The notes under the pieces were generated by a model. The model was given only the letters and a program-made list of their open reading frames with translations. It was not told the origin of the DNA and did not search any database. Both the position numbers and the translations under genes were made by a program. This document shows positions 50,498 to 58,121 of a DNA stretch of 64,000 bases, in pieces (positions within the stretch are counted from its first letter, which is position 1; each line of letters starts with the position of its first letter). The DNA lies in contig DATFYA010000088.1 of the NCBI GenBank assembly GCA_035315345.1, positions 1 through 64,000 on the forward strand, read 5' to 3'. Origin of the DNA: Candidatus Methylomirabilota bacterium. GTDB taxonomy: Bacteria; Methylomirabilota; Methylomirabilia; Rokubacteriales; CSP1-6.

Positions 50498-51895
50498 ATG
50501 AGCGCGAGGCGACGGATATGGATGCCCCTGGTGGCGGTCGCGATGATGGCCGTCGCGCCCGGATTCGCAGCCGCCCAGGCCTGGTCCTACAAGGACGCGG
50601 CCAAGCCCTACGCGGGCCGGTCCATCACGATCCTGGACGAGGTCACCCCGCTGCAGGAGCACATGCGCACCCTCGTGCCCGAGTTCGAGAAGGCCACCGG
50701 GATCAAGGTCGACTACCAGCTGCTGAACCATTTCGAGGTGATCAGCAAAGGCCAGGCCGACATGCTCTCGGGCCGCGGCGCCTACGACGCGGTGATGCTC
50801 CACTCGCCCCAGATGGGGCTGTTGCTGGACGCGGGGGTGATCCGTGCCATCGACGATCTGCTCGGCAACAAGGCGCTGACCAACCCGGGCCTGGACCGCG
50901 CCGACTTCATCGAGCCGGCCGCGGACTCGCTGACCAGGTTCCGGGGCAAGACCTACGGCTTCCTCAACTGGAACTACAACGTGGTGTACTGGGCCCGCGG
51001 CGATCTGTTCGGCCATCCCGAGGAGAAGGCCGCCTTCAAGAAGAAGTACGGCTACGATCTGGCCCCGGCCAGGACGCTGCAGCAGATGCGCGACATCGCC
51101 GAGTTCTTCACCCGCAAGAAGGGCGAGAAGCTCGCGGGCCAGACCCTCGACAGCGACTTCTACGGCATCGTGATGGAAGGCATCAAGGGCGGCACCACTC
51201 TCTGGACGGTGCTGAACGCCTTCGTCAAGAACTTCGGCGGCGACATCTTCGACGCCGAGGGCAAGCCGACCGTGAACCGTCCCGAGAACGTCGCCGCGGT
51301 GAAATTCTGGGCCGATCTCTGGAAGTTCTCTCCGCCCGGTCAGGCCGAGTACTCGCTGATCGACGTGCCGACCGTCATGGGCAACGGCATCGCGGCGCAG
51401 ACGCTGGCCTGGAGCGATTTCGTGCTCGGCATCGACCAGCCGGGCAAGTCCAAGCTGGCCGGCAAGTTCGTCTACGCGGGCTCGCCGGCCAACGCGCAGG
51501 GCAAGAAGCGGTCCGCCGAGACCGAGCCCTCGGGCATCGTGATCAGCAAGCACAGCAAGCAGCCGGAGGCGACCTACCTCTTCCTGCAGTGGATGGTCGA
51601 CAAGTCCACCCAGCAGATGCTGTTCGACCGGTCGGGCGGGGCCGGCGTGCCCATCCGCACCAGCACGTGGGCGCTGCCGAGCGTGAAGCAGTCGAAGTTC
51701 GCCCCGCTCTACGCGGCGATGCAGGACAGCCTCCGGTACGGCAGTGCCAAGCCGAAGGCCCCCAAGCTGTTCGAGATCATGGACGTGCTGGTGGGCCTCG
51801 TGCAGGAGGTCGGTCTCGGCAAGAAGACCGCCGAGCAGGCCATGAAGGAAGGACAGGAGAAGGTGCAGGCCCTCTGCGCCAAGTGCACCCTCTGA
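50498..51895 (+). CDS. ABC transporter substrate-binding protein (SBP family 1)
   Basis: 465 aa. A signal peptide (residues 1-27, ending F-A-A-A-Q-A) leads into the two-lobe periplasmic fold: I-T-I-L-D-E-V-T-P-L-Q-E-H, F-E-K-A-T-G-I-K-V-D-Y, A-Y-D-A-V-M-L-H-S. The length and order fit the SBP_bac_1 group that binds oligosaccharides, glycerol phosphate or polyols. A CAGGAGAG ribosome site precedes ATG 50498. The ligand is unknown. It precedes the two permease genes, and a repeat hairpin lies at its 3' junction. Confidence 0.9.
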   Translation: MSARRRIWMPLVAVAMMAVAPGFAAAQAWSYKDAAKPYAGRSITILDEVTPLQEHMRTLVPEFEKATGIKVDYQLLNHFEVISKGQADMLSGRGAYDAVMLHSPQMGLLLDAGVIRAIDDLLGNKALTNPGLDRADFIEPAADSLTRFRGKTYGFLNWNYNVVYWARGDLFGHPEEKAAFKKKYGYDLAPARTLQQMRDIAEFFTRKKGEKLAGQTLDSDFYGIVMEGIKGGTTLWTVLNAFVKNFGGDIFDAEGKPTVNRPENVAAVKFWADLWKFSPPGQAEYSLIDVPTVMGNGIAAQTLAWSDFVLGIDQPGKSKLAGKFVYAGSPANAQGKKRSAETEPSGIVISKHSKQPEATYLFLQWMVDKSTQQMLFDRSGGAGVPIRTSTWALPSVKQSKFAPLYAAMQDSLRYGSAKPKAPKLFEIMDVLVGLVQEVGLGKKTAEQAMKEGQEKVQALCAKCTL

Positions 51896-52815
51896 CGCCC
51901 GGAGAGCGGGCGCCCCTCACCCTGCCCTCTCCCCACGGGAGAGAGGGTGGCGGCGGGTGGTTCCCCTATGCGCTGATCGCGCCGGCCATGCTGACCCTGG
52001 TGGTCGTGGCCCTCGTGCCGTTCCTCTATACGGTGTACCTGTCGCTGCACGAGATCCGGCACGCGCAGGTGGGCGACTGGGCCGGCCTCGCCAACTACCG
52101 CACCCTGCTCGCCAACCCGCGGTTCTGGCACAGCGCGGGCATCTCGCTGCTGTTCATCGCCATCGCGGTGCCGCTCGAGTTCGGCCTGGGGCTGGCCGGC
52201 GCGCTCGTCTTGAACCAGGGCGTGCGCCTGCGCTCGCTCATCATCCCGGTGCTGTTCGTGCCGACCATGATGGCACCGGTGGTGGTGGCGATCTTGTGGA
52301 AGATCATGCTCGCGGGCTCGTGGGGCCTGCTCTCCTACAACCTGATCGAGCGATTCGGCATCCTCACCGGCACCTCGGTGCTCGCCTCGCCGAGCCTGGC
52401 CCTCTACGCTCTCGTGCTGGTCGACGTGTGGCAGTGGACTCCGTTCATGATGCTGGCCTTCTTCGCCGGGCTGCAGTCGCTGCCGCTGACGCCCTACCGC
52501 GCCGCCGCGGTGGACGGGGCCAGCGACCTGCAGGCCTTCCGGCGGCTGACCCTGCCGCTCATGGCGCCCCTCATGGCGGTCATCGGGCTGCTGCGGCTCA
52601 TCGACGCGTTCAAGGTCTTCGACACGATCTTCCTGCTCACGGGGGGCGGGCCCGGCACCGCCACCGAATCCACGAGCCTCTTCGTCTACAAGACCGTCTT
52701 CGACTTCTGGGACCTGGGCCCCGCCTCCGCGACCGCGGTGGTGATCTGGATCATGTTCTTCGTGTTCGCCAACGGGTTCTACCAGATCGCGCGGCGGAAG
52801 CTCGGTGCGTTCTAG
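51883..52815 (+). CDS. ABC transporter permease 1 (MalF/UgpA type)
   Basis: 310 aa from GTG 51883, overlapping the SBP stop by 13 bp. About six membrane helices start at W-F-P-Y-A-L-I-A-P-A-M. The EAA loop reads Y-R-A-A-A-V-D-G-A-S-D-L-Q-A-F-R-R-L-T-L. The first 26 residues (with P-L-T-L-P-S-P-H-G-R-E-G) come from the repeat hairpin at 51919-51950 and are not family sequence. No later in-frame start would keep the first helix, so this odd leader is probably translated. Confidence 0.85.
   Translation: MHPLTPGERAPLTLPSPHGREGGGGWFPYALIAPAMLTLVVVALVPFLYTVYLSLHEIRHAQVGDWAGLANYRTLLANPRFWHSAGISLLFIAIAVPLEFGLGLAGALVLNQGVRLRSLIIPVLFVPTMMAPVVVAILWKIMLAGSWGLLSYNLIERFGILTGTSVLASPSLALYALVLVDVWQWTPFMMLAFFAGLQSLPLTPYRAAAVDGASDLQAFRRLTLPLMAPLMAVIGLLRLIDAFKVFDTIFLLTGGGPGTATESTSLFVYKTVFDFWDLGPASATAVVIWIMFFVFANGFYQIARRKLGAF
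51919..51950. repeat. REP-like hairpin at SBP/permease junction
   Basis: CCCTCTCCC (51925-51933), loop CAC, then GGGAGAGAGGG (51937-51947) forms a stem with a 2-nt bulge, flanked by CCCTCACCCTG and GGGTGGCGG. This word is a familiar dispersed palindrome in GC-rich genomes. It lies inside the coding start of permease 1. In maltose operons a REP at the same place protects the SBP message and lowers downstream expression. Confidence 0.65.
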
Positions 52816-53620
52816 CCGCCCCGTCCTGTTCACCGCGCTCGCGATGGCGTGGGCCGCGCTCGCGATCTTCCCGGTGCTCTGGATGGCCGCGATGACCGTG
52901 AAGCCGGAGGCGCTCATGTTCGCGCGACCGCCCGCGTGGTCGTTCACTCCCACCCTCGCGCATCTGCGCTACGTCGTGGCCGAGGGCTTCGCGTGGAGCC
53001 TGGTGCGCTCGCTGACGGTGGCCGCGCTGAGCACGCTGCTCATCGTGGTGATCGGCACCCCGGCCGCCTACGCGTTCGCGCGGTTCCCGATCCGGCGCCG
53101 CGACGATCTGCTCCTGTTCGTGCTGGCCACGCGCCTCGCCCCGCCGGTGGCCCTGGTGATCCCGTTCTATCTGATCTACGCGCGGATCGGCCTGCTCGAC
53201 ACCTACGCGGGGCTGATCCTCGCGTACCTCACCTTCAACCTGTCGTTCTACGTGTGGGTGCTGTGGAGCTTCTGCCGCGACCTGCCCCCCGAGCTGGAGG
53301 AGGCGGCGCGGGCCGACGGCTACTCCCGCGCGCGCGTGCTGCTCCACGTGGTGCTGCCGCTGCTCCGTCCCGGCATCATCGCCACCTCGGTACTGTGCTT
53401 CATCTTCGCGTGGAACGAGTTCCTGTACGCCTTCATGCTCGGGGGGAAGGCGGTCGAAACCTTACCGGTCGCGGTGCCCAAGCTGATCACGTCGCAGGGG
53501 GTCAAGTGGGGCGAGCTCTCGGTGGTCGGCATCGCGGCGCTGATCCCCATCCTCGCGGCGGTGTTCGTCCTTCAGCGCCACATCGTCCGCGGCCTCACGA
53601 TGGGAGCGGTCAAGGGCTGA
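52805..53620 (+). CDS. ABC transporter permease 2 (MalG/UgpE type)
   Basis: 271 aa from GTG 52805, overlapping the permease 1 stop. Six predicted membrane helices and the EAA motif E-E-A-A-R-A-D-G-Y-S-R-A-R-V-L-L-H-V-V (about residues 160-178) match the MalG family. It completes an operon of ATPase 1, ATPase 2, SBP, permease 1 and permease 2, all on the plus strand with short gaps or overlaps. Confidence 0.9.
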   Translation: MRSSRPVLFTALAMAWAALAIFPVLWMAAMTVKPEALMFARPPAWSFTPTLAHLRYVVAEGFAWSLVRSLTVAALSTLLIVVIGTPAAYAFARFPIRRRDDLLLFVLATRLAPPVALVIPFYLIYARIGLLDTYAGLILAYLTFNLSFYVWVLWSFCRDLPPELEEAARADGYSRARVLLHVVLPLLRPGIIATSVLCFIFAWNEFLYAFMLGGKAVETLPVAVPKLITSQGVKWGELSVVGIAALIPILAAVFVLQRHIVRGLTMGAVKG

Positions 53621-53671
53621 TCCGCGGAACGTGGCATGCCTCTTGCCCCTCGTGAGGGCGGAGGGATGTCC

Positions 53672-53863
53672 ATGAACAGTGCGGCCATGATCGATCGATG
53701 CTTCCGGCACCAGCATCCCGAAGCCTACGGCGAGATCGAGGTCTCCGAGCCGGCGATCCCGATCGACTTGCGCTACGGGCGAGACCGGACGCCCGCGCCG
53801 TCGCGCGAATGCCTCGGCGAGGACGCGGTCGGTTATCCGGGTGCGATTCCGCTGGCCGACTGA
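53672..53863 (+). CDS. Small hypothetical protein after the ABC operon
   Basis: 63 aa, not recognised. H-Q-H-P-E-A-Y-G-E-I-E-V-S and D-L-R-Y-G-R-D-R-T look folded rather than random. GGAGGG six bases before ATG 53672 supports this start over an ATG at 53666. It lies 51 bp downstream of permease 2 and could be the operon's last gene. Confidence 0.45.
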   Translation: MNSAAMIDRCFRHQHPEAYGEIEVSEPAIPIDLRYGRDRTPAPSRECLGEDAVGYPGAIPLAD

Positions 53864-53903
53864 GGCGGGCGGGCCCCGCTCGCCTCAACCGGCCGCGGCT
53901 CCG

Positions 53904-54224
53904 CTATGCGGGTTGGATTCGCAGGTTGTTGACGACGTCGCGCACGCCCTTGACCTGCCGCGCGAGCTCCTCGGCGCGCGTGCGATCCGTGACCGTCTTC
54001 ACCGTCCCGTTCAAGGCCACCACGCCCCGATTCGTGTCCACGTCGATCCGGGTCACCGTCGAGATCTTCTCGCCGGCCAGCTTCGACTTCACCGCCGCGG
54101 TGATCCCCGCATCGTCGATGTTCTCGCCGAGGGTCTCGCCGGTCATCGACTGGCAGGCCGCCAGTAGCACCGCCACCGCCAGCGCTGCCGCGACCGCTCC
54201 GCCTCTCCGCCACATCGCTCTCAT
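53904..54224 (-). CDS. BON-domain lipoprotein
   Basis: 106 aa. A signal peptide ends in L-L-A-A-C (lipobox, Cys about residue 24). One BON domain follows, with D-D-A-G-I-T-A-A-V-K-S-K-L, then V-D-T-N-R-G-V-V-A-L-N-G-T-V and A-R-Q-V-K-G-V-R-D-V-V-N-N-L. BON proteins bind lipid or support envelope stability (OsmY, DolP). GGGAGAG precedes the ATG. Function beyond the envelope role is unknown. Confidence 0.87.
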   Translation of the reverse strand: MRAMWRRGGAVAAALAVAVLLAACQSMTGETLGENIDDAGITAAVKSKLAGEKISTVTRIDVDTNRGVVALNGTVKTVTDRTRAEELARQVKGVRDVVNNLRIQPA

Positions 54225-54381
54225 CGCAGGCTCTCCCTTCCCTGGAATTCGCTGCTCGGCAAGGAGAGCAAGAGGTATGCCCGCGATCCGGACGGGAATG
54301 AATACGGCGGACGGGCGGAAGGACGCGGAAGGGGCGCCGGCAGGAGGGAAACGAGCAACGCGGTTACCGAGTAAGTTTGGG

Positions 54382-54957
54382 TCAGCGCCGCCAGGGCAGC
54401 GGCGTCGCCTCGCTCCATCCGTCGGGGCGGATGCCGAAGGCCTCGATCAGCCGCTGCCAGCCCGAGGCCACGGTCAGCGCGGCACCCAGCTCGAGGATCT
54501 GCCCCTCGTCGAAGTGCTGCCGCAGGCGGGCGTAGAGCGGGTCGTCGACGTGGGGCCGCTCGCCGCCGAGGCAATCGGCAAGCCGCAGGGCGGCCACCGT
54601 GCGCGCGGGCAGCTCGGCGTGGTCGAGATCGCCCAGCGCCTGCTGCACCTCCCGCTCGGTCAGGCCCTTGCGCACCAACGATGCGCTGCGCGCGAGGCTT
54701 CAGTGCACGCACTGATTCCGGTGGGCGAGACGGACGCGGCACAGCTCGACCAGCGCGGGGTCGAGGCTCGAGCCCCCGGCATAGATGAACCCCACCCAGG
54801 CCAGGAAGAGATCGAGGACCGCGGGCCGGCGCGCGAGGGTGAGAAAGAGATTGTCGTCCTGGTACGCCTTGGCCAGCCAGACCTCGAGGCGGCGCCGCAG
54901 CGCGGGATCGAGTTGCGCCGGGTCGGCCTTGGGCAGGCGGCCGTGCTCGTTGGCCAT
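54382..54957 (-). CDS. Candidate selenoprotein: AhpD/CMD-family peroxidase-like protein (Cys-x-x-Sec)
   Basis: 191 aa if the in-frame TGA at 54700-54702 is read through as residue 86. The frame upstream (E-L-C-R-V-R-L-A-H-R-N-Q-C-V-H) and downstream (G-L-T-E-R-E-V, then A-A-L-R-L-A-D-C-L) belong to one carboxymuconolactone-decarboxylase/AhpD domain in the same frame. The TGA sits exactly where the second Cys of the C-x-x-C redox motif is expected (Cys83-Val-His-TGA). A hairpin lies 6-29 nt after the TGA. No ribosome site supports an independent start downstream. Alternatively it is a Cys-to-stop nonsense mutation. No Sec-machinery gene is in the window. Confidence 0.65.
54671..54694 (-). promoter_or_regulatory. 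Candidate bacterial SECIS hairpin
   Basis: Read on the minus strand just after the TGA, ten base pairs (two G-U) with one bulged G close on the loop CAU, or GCAUC if the last pair opens, which puts a G at the loop start. The loop lies about 17-19 nt from the TGA, within the range of bacterial SECIS elements. No energy calculation was possible. Confidence 0.4.
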
Positions 54958-54993
54958 GCGGCCGCCAGTCTAGCAGAGTCGAACGCTCCGGGC

Positions 54994-55023
54994 TTGTACC
55001 CGGGCGGGCCTCATGGCTATGCT
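54994..55023 (+). promoter_or_regulatory. Sigma-70-type promoter, leaderless
   Basis: TTGTAC (54994-54999) and TATGCT (55018-55023) are 18 bp apart. The predicted start site falls at or next to ATG 55030, with no ribosome site between. Confidence 0.45.
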
Positions 55024-55029
55024 ACGTCG

Positions 55030-55317
55030 ATGGCCCGACGCTCCGCGATGGGCCGACTGTACATCACCAGGCTTCGCCCGGCCGTGGATCCCGTGAGGGC
55101 CGAGTACCTGCTCACCTTCGGCTCGCCGATTACTTCGGAGGTCAACCTGAACCTGGGCAGCGTGCGTGGGCTCGACACGCTCACCGATCTGCTGCGGGCC
55201 GCCCGCGTGCCCATCGGGGAGATCGAGCGGGCGTGGTCGGCGCTGGTCAGCGACACCGTGCACGAGATCGCCGGCGTCACCCTGACCCCGGCGGCGATCC
55301 GCATCCTCGGCCTCTAG
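55030..55317 (+). CDS. Small hypothetical protein
   Basis: 95 aa. Not recognised. It reads as a folded small protein: Y-L-L-T-F-G-S-P-I-T-S-E-V-N-L-N-L-G-S-V-like beta part, then an amphipathic helix D-T-L-T-D-L-L-R-A-A and I-E-R-A-W-S-A-L-V. A promoter with near-leaderless spacing precedes it. It is divergent from the candidate selenoprotein gene. An ATG at 55048 is an alternative start. Confidence 0.55.
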   Translation: MARRSAMGRLYITRLRPAVDPVRAEYLLTFGSPITSEVNLNLGSVRGLDTLTDLLRAARVPIGEIERAWSALVSDTVHEIAGVTLTPAAIRILGL

Positions 55318-55343
55318 CCCGCCGCGGGCGCGGGCGTGATCGG

Positions 55344-56402
55344 TCAGGCCTTGCGGAAGCGGTGGACGCCGTCTCGTCCGGCCAGCCGCTCGGCCTGACC
55401 GCGCGCCTCCAGGAAGTGCAGGTGCGCCACCGTCTCGCCGATGGCGAAGCCCAGCTGATGAGCGTCCAGCTGGCGGCGGAACAGCACCGGCACCAGGTCG
55501 TGGGCGGTCCGGGGCTCGGCGAGCGCGTCGATGGTCTCGCTGAGGCGCTCGTCGTGGTGATGCTGCAGGTAGTCGAGCCGGGTGTGCAGCCCGCGGAACG
55601 GCAGTCCGTGTGACGGCAGCACCAGCGTGTCCTCGGGCAGCGGACGGAACCGCCCGAGCGAGTCGAGGTAGAGCTTCAGCGGGTTGCCGTTCGGCTGATC
55701 GGGCCAGACGCTCACATTGGTGGTGATCTTGGGCAGCACCTGATCGCCCGAGATCAGCACGTTGAGCTCCGGGCTGAAGAGACAGGCGTGCTCCGGCGCG
55801 TGCCCCATCACCGTGAACGCGTGCCAGCGCAGGCCGCCGATGGTGAGCACGTCGCCCTCGCGCACCGCCCGGAAATCCTGGGCCACCGACGGCACGAGCT
55901 GCCGGTAGTGGTTGCCGCGTCCGCGGAAGGCGTCGACCTGCGCCTCCGGCACTCCGTGCCGGCGATAGTAGTCGAGCCGCTTCTCCGAGTCGTTGCCGCC
56001 CATGCCCTGCCACGCGAGGTGCGACATCAGCCACTCGGCCTGCGGGCACCACAGCTCGACCCCGAAGCGCTGGGCCAGCCAGTCGGCGTTGCCGATGTGA
56101 TCCGGATGGAAGTGGGTGACGACCACGCGCACGATCGGACGGTTCGCCAGCTCGCCCGCGAACAGCCCGTCCCACAGCTCGCGCGTCGGCGGCAGTCCGA
56201 TCCCGGTGTCCACCACCGTGATGCCGTCGCCGTCGTCGAGCAGCCACAGGTTGATGTGGTTCAGCTGGAACGGCAGCGGCATGCGGATCCAGCGCACGCC
56301 CGGCGCCACCTCGATGCTGGTGCCGCCCGCGGGCGGCTCGGGCCAGGGATGCGCGAGGCCGGGAGCGGGCGCGGACAGCGGGTGCTCGGGCTCGGGTTTC
56401 AT
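55344..56402 (-). CDS. MBL-fold metallo-hydrolase
   Basis: 352 aa. T-H-F-H-P-D-H-I-G-N (about residues 95-104), then G-H-A-P-E-H and S-G-D-Q-V-L-P for further ligands, and a C-terminal helical extension (H-H-H-D-E-R-L-S-E-T, later L-H-F-L-E-A-R-G). This layout fits the beta-lactamase-like group with a C-terminal winged part, as in LACTB2-type hydrolases. The substrate is unknown. The N-terminal 25 residues are Pro-rich and may be a variable tail. Confidence 0.83.
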   Translation of the reverse strand: MKPEPEHPLSAPAPGLAHPWPEPPAGGTSIEVAPGVRWIRMPLPFQLNHINLWLLDDGDGITVVDTGIGLPPTRELWDGLFAGELANRPIVRVVVTHFHPDHIGNADWLAQRFGVELWCPQAEWLMSHLAWQGMGGNDSEKRLDYYRRHGVPEAQVDAFRGRGNHYRQLVPSVAQDFRAVREGDVLTIGGLRWHAFTVMGHAPEHACLFSPELNVLISGDQVLPKITTNVSVWPDQPNGNPLKLYLDSLGRFRPLPEDTLVLPSHGLPFRGLHTRLDYLQHHHDERLSETIDALAEPRTAHDLVPVLFRRQLDAHQLGFAIGETVAHLHFLEARGQAERLAGRDGVHRFRKA

Positions 56403-56505
56403 GCCCTCACTGTACCGCGTTCGGGGCCCGCGCCGCGGACCTTGTCCAGTTGGCGGCCCGAGGGCGCGGCGCCTCCCGGCGGTTGTCCGGGCTCGGCGCG
56501 CGCGC

Positions 56506-58119
56506 TCACTCCACCGGCGCGGGCAGCGGGGACACGCGCTCGCCGTCGCGGTCGTCGTCCGCCTTCGGGGCGGCCGGATCGGCGTGCACCCGCCGCATCA
56601 GCGGCAGGAACAGCGGTACCAGCGAGAAGAGAATCGCGAGGATCCAGAAGTCGTCGGCGTAGGCCAGCACCTGCGCCTGTCCTACCACGTCGTGGTAGAG
56701 CATCGCGGTGGCCTGCCGCTGCGCGGTGAAGGCGTCGGCGCCCTGGGCCAGGAAGTGTCGCGTCCATTCCCCGAGGCGCCGCTGCGTCTCCGGATCCCAC
56801 ACCGTGACGTGCGCCACCAGGTTGTGCTGGTGGAACTGGCTGCGCTGGGCGAGGAACGTGGTGGCCAGCGCGATGCCCACGCTGCCGCCGAGATTGCGCA
56901 GCACGTTGTAGGCGGAGGTGGCGTTGACCAGCTTGTCCTTGCGGATGGTGGCCAGGGTCAGGGTGGACAGGGGCACGAAGATGAAGCCGAGCGCGAAGCC
57001 CTGGATGATCCGGGGCAGCGTCAGCGTCCAGTAGTCCATGCCCAGTGTGAGGTTCGACATCATGTAGAGGCTGATCGCGTTCACCAGGCAGCCGAAGGTG
57101 AGCAGCAGGCGCTGGTCCACCCGAGTGACCAGGCGCCCGCACAGGATCAGCGAGAACATGTTGCCGAGGCCGCCGGGGGCCAGGACGAGGCCGGAGGTAT
57201 ACGCGTCGTAGCCGAGGAGCTTCTGCGAGTAGAGGGCCAGCAGCACCATGCTCGAGAACATGCCGAGGCCGATCAGGGCGATGAAGCTGGCCCCGAAGGC
57301 GAAGTTGCGATCGGTGAAGACCCGCAGATCCATGATCGGATGGTCGGCCATCAGCTCGCGGATCAGGAAGCCGACCAGGGCCACGCCGGCCAGCAACGCC
57401 AGCGTCACGATGAGCCGGGAGTCGAACCAGTCCTCGCGCTCGCCGCGGTCGAGCATCAGCTGCAGGCTGCCGAAGCCCACGATCATGAGGGCGAGGCCGG
57501 GCCAGTCCACCCGCGCGGGCTTCTTGAGATACGGCGGATCGAACAGGCAGGCGCTCGCCATGAAGAACCCGAGGAGGCCCACCGGCAGATTGATGTAGAA
57601 GATCCAGCGCCACGACCAGTTGTCCGCGATGTAGCCGCCGAGCGTCGGGCCGATGATCGGGCCCATCATGAAGCCCACGCCCCACACCGCCATCGCGAGG
57701 CCGCGCTGGCCGAGCGGGAAGATCTCCCAGAGGATGGCCTGCGAGAGCGGGATGATCGGGCCGCCCCCGATGCCCTGCGCGATGCGGGCGAGGATCAGGA
57801 AGGTGAGGTTCGGGGCCATGCCCGACAGCACCGAGCTCACCGTGAACAGCACGCAGCATACGAGGAAGAAGCGCTTGCGCCCGAGCAGGCCGGCGAGCCA
57901 GCCGGTGGCGGGAATGATGATCGCGTTGGCGGCCAGATAGGACGTGATCACCCACGAGACTTCCTCGAGGCCGGCGGAGAGCGAGCCCTGCAGATGCGGC
58001 AGCACCACGTTGGTCACGCTGGTGTCGAGCACCTGCATGAAGGCCACCACCATCACCGACAGCGTGATGGCCCACTTGCGGGCCGCCGAGATCGGCGCGG
58101 CCTCGACCGGCGACGACAC
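56506..58119 (-). CDS. DHA2-family MFS drug exporter (EmrB-like)
   Basis: 537 aa from GTG 58119, about fourteen membrane helices. The motif D-T-S-V-T-N-V-V-L-P-H-L near the start and G-R-K-R-F-F-L between helices 2 and 3 are typical of the DHA2 14-TMS group. It starts 2 bp after the stop of an EmrA-type gene. Together they would form an inner-membrane pump and periplasmic adaptor needing a TolC-type channel, which is not in the window. Confidence 0.88.
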   Translation of the reverse strand: MSSPVEAAPISAARKWAITLSVMVVAFMQVLDTSVTNVVLPHLQGSLSAGLEEVSWVITSYLAANAIIIPATGWLAGLLGRKRFFLVCCVLFTVSSVLSGMAPNLTFLILARIAQGIGGGPIIPLSQAILWEIFPLGQRGLAMAVWGVGFMMGPIIGPTLGGYIADNWSWRWIFYINLPVGLLGFFMASACLFDPPYLKKPARVDWPGLALMIVGFGSLQLMLDRGEREDWFDSRLIVTLALLAGVALVGFLIRELMADHPIMDLRVFTDRNFAFGASFIALIGLGMFSSMVLLALYSQKLLGYDAYTSGLVLAPGGLGNMFSLILCGRLVTRVDQRLLLTFGCLVNAISLYMMSNLTLGMDYWTLTLPRIIQGFALGFIFVPLSTLTLATIRKDKLVNATSAYNVLRNLGGSVGIALATTFLAQRSQFHQHNLVAHVTVWDPETQRRLGEWTRHFLAQGADAFTAQRQATAMLYHDVVGQAQVLAYADDFWILAILFSLVPLFLPLMRRVHADPAAPKADDDRDGERVSPLPAPVE

Positions 58120-58121
58120 GG

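Noticed and set aside
54382-54678. Independent short gene starting downstream of the TGA
   Set aside because: The GTG there has no ribosome site and would start in the middle of the conserved domain. Read-through or a nonsense mutation explains the frame better.
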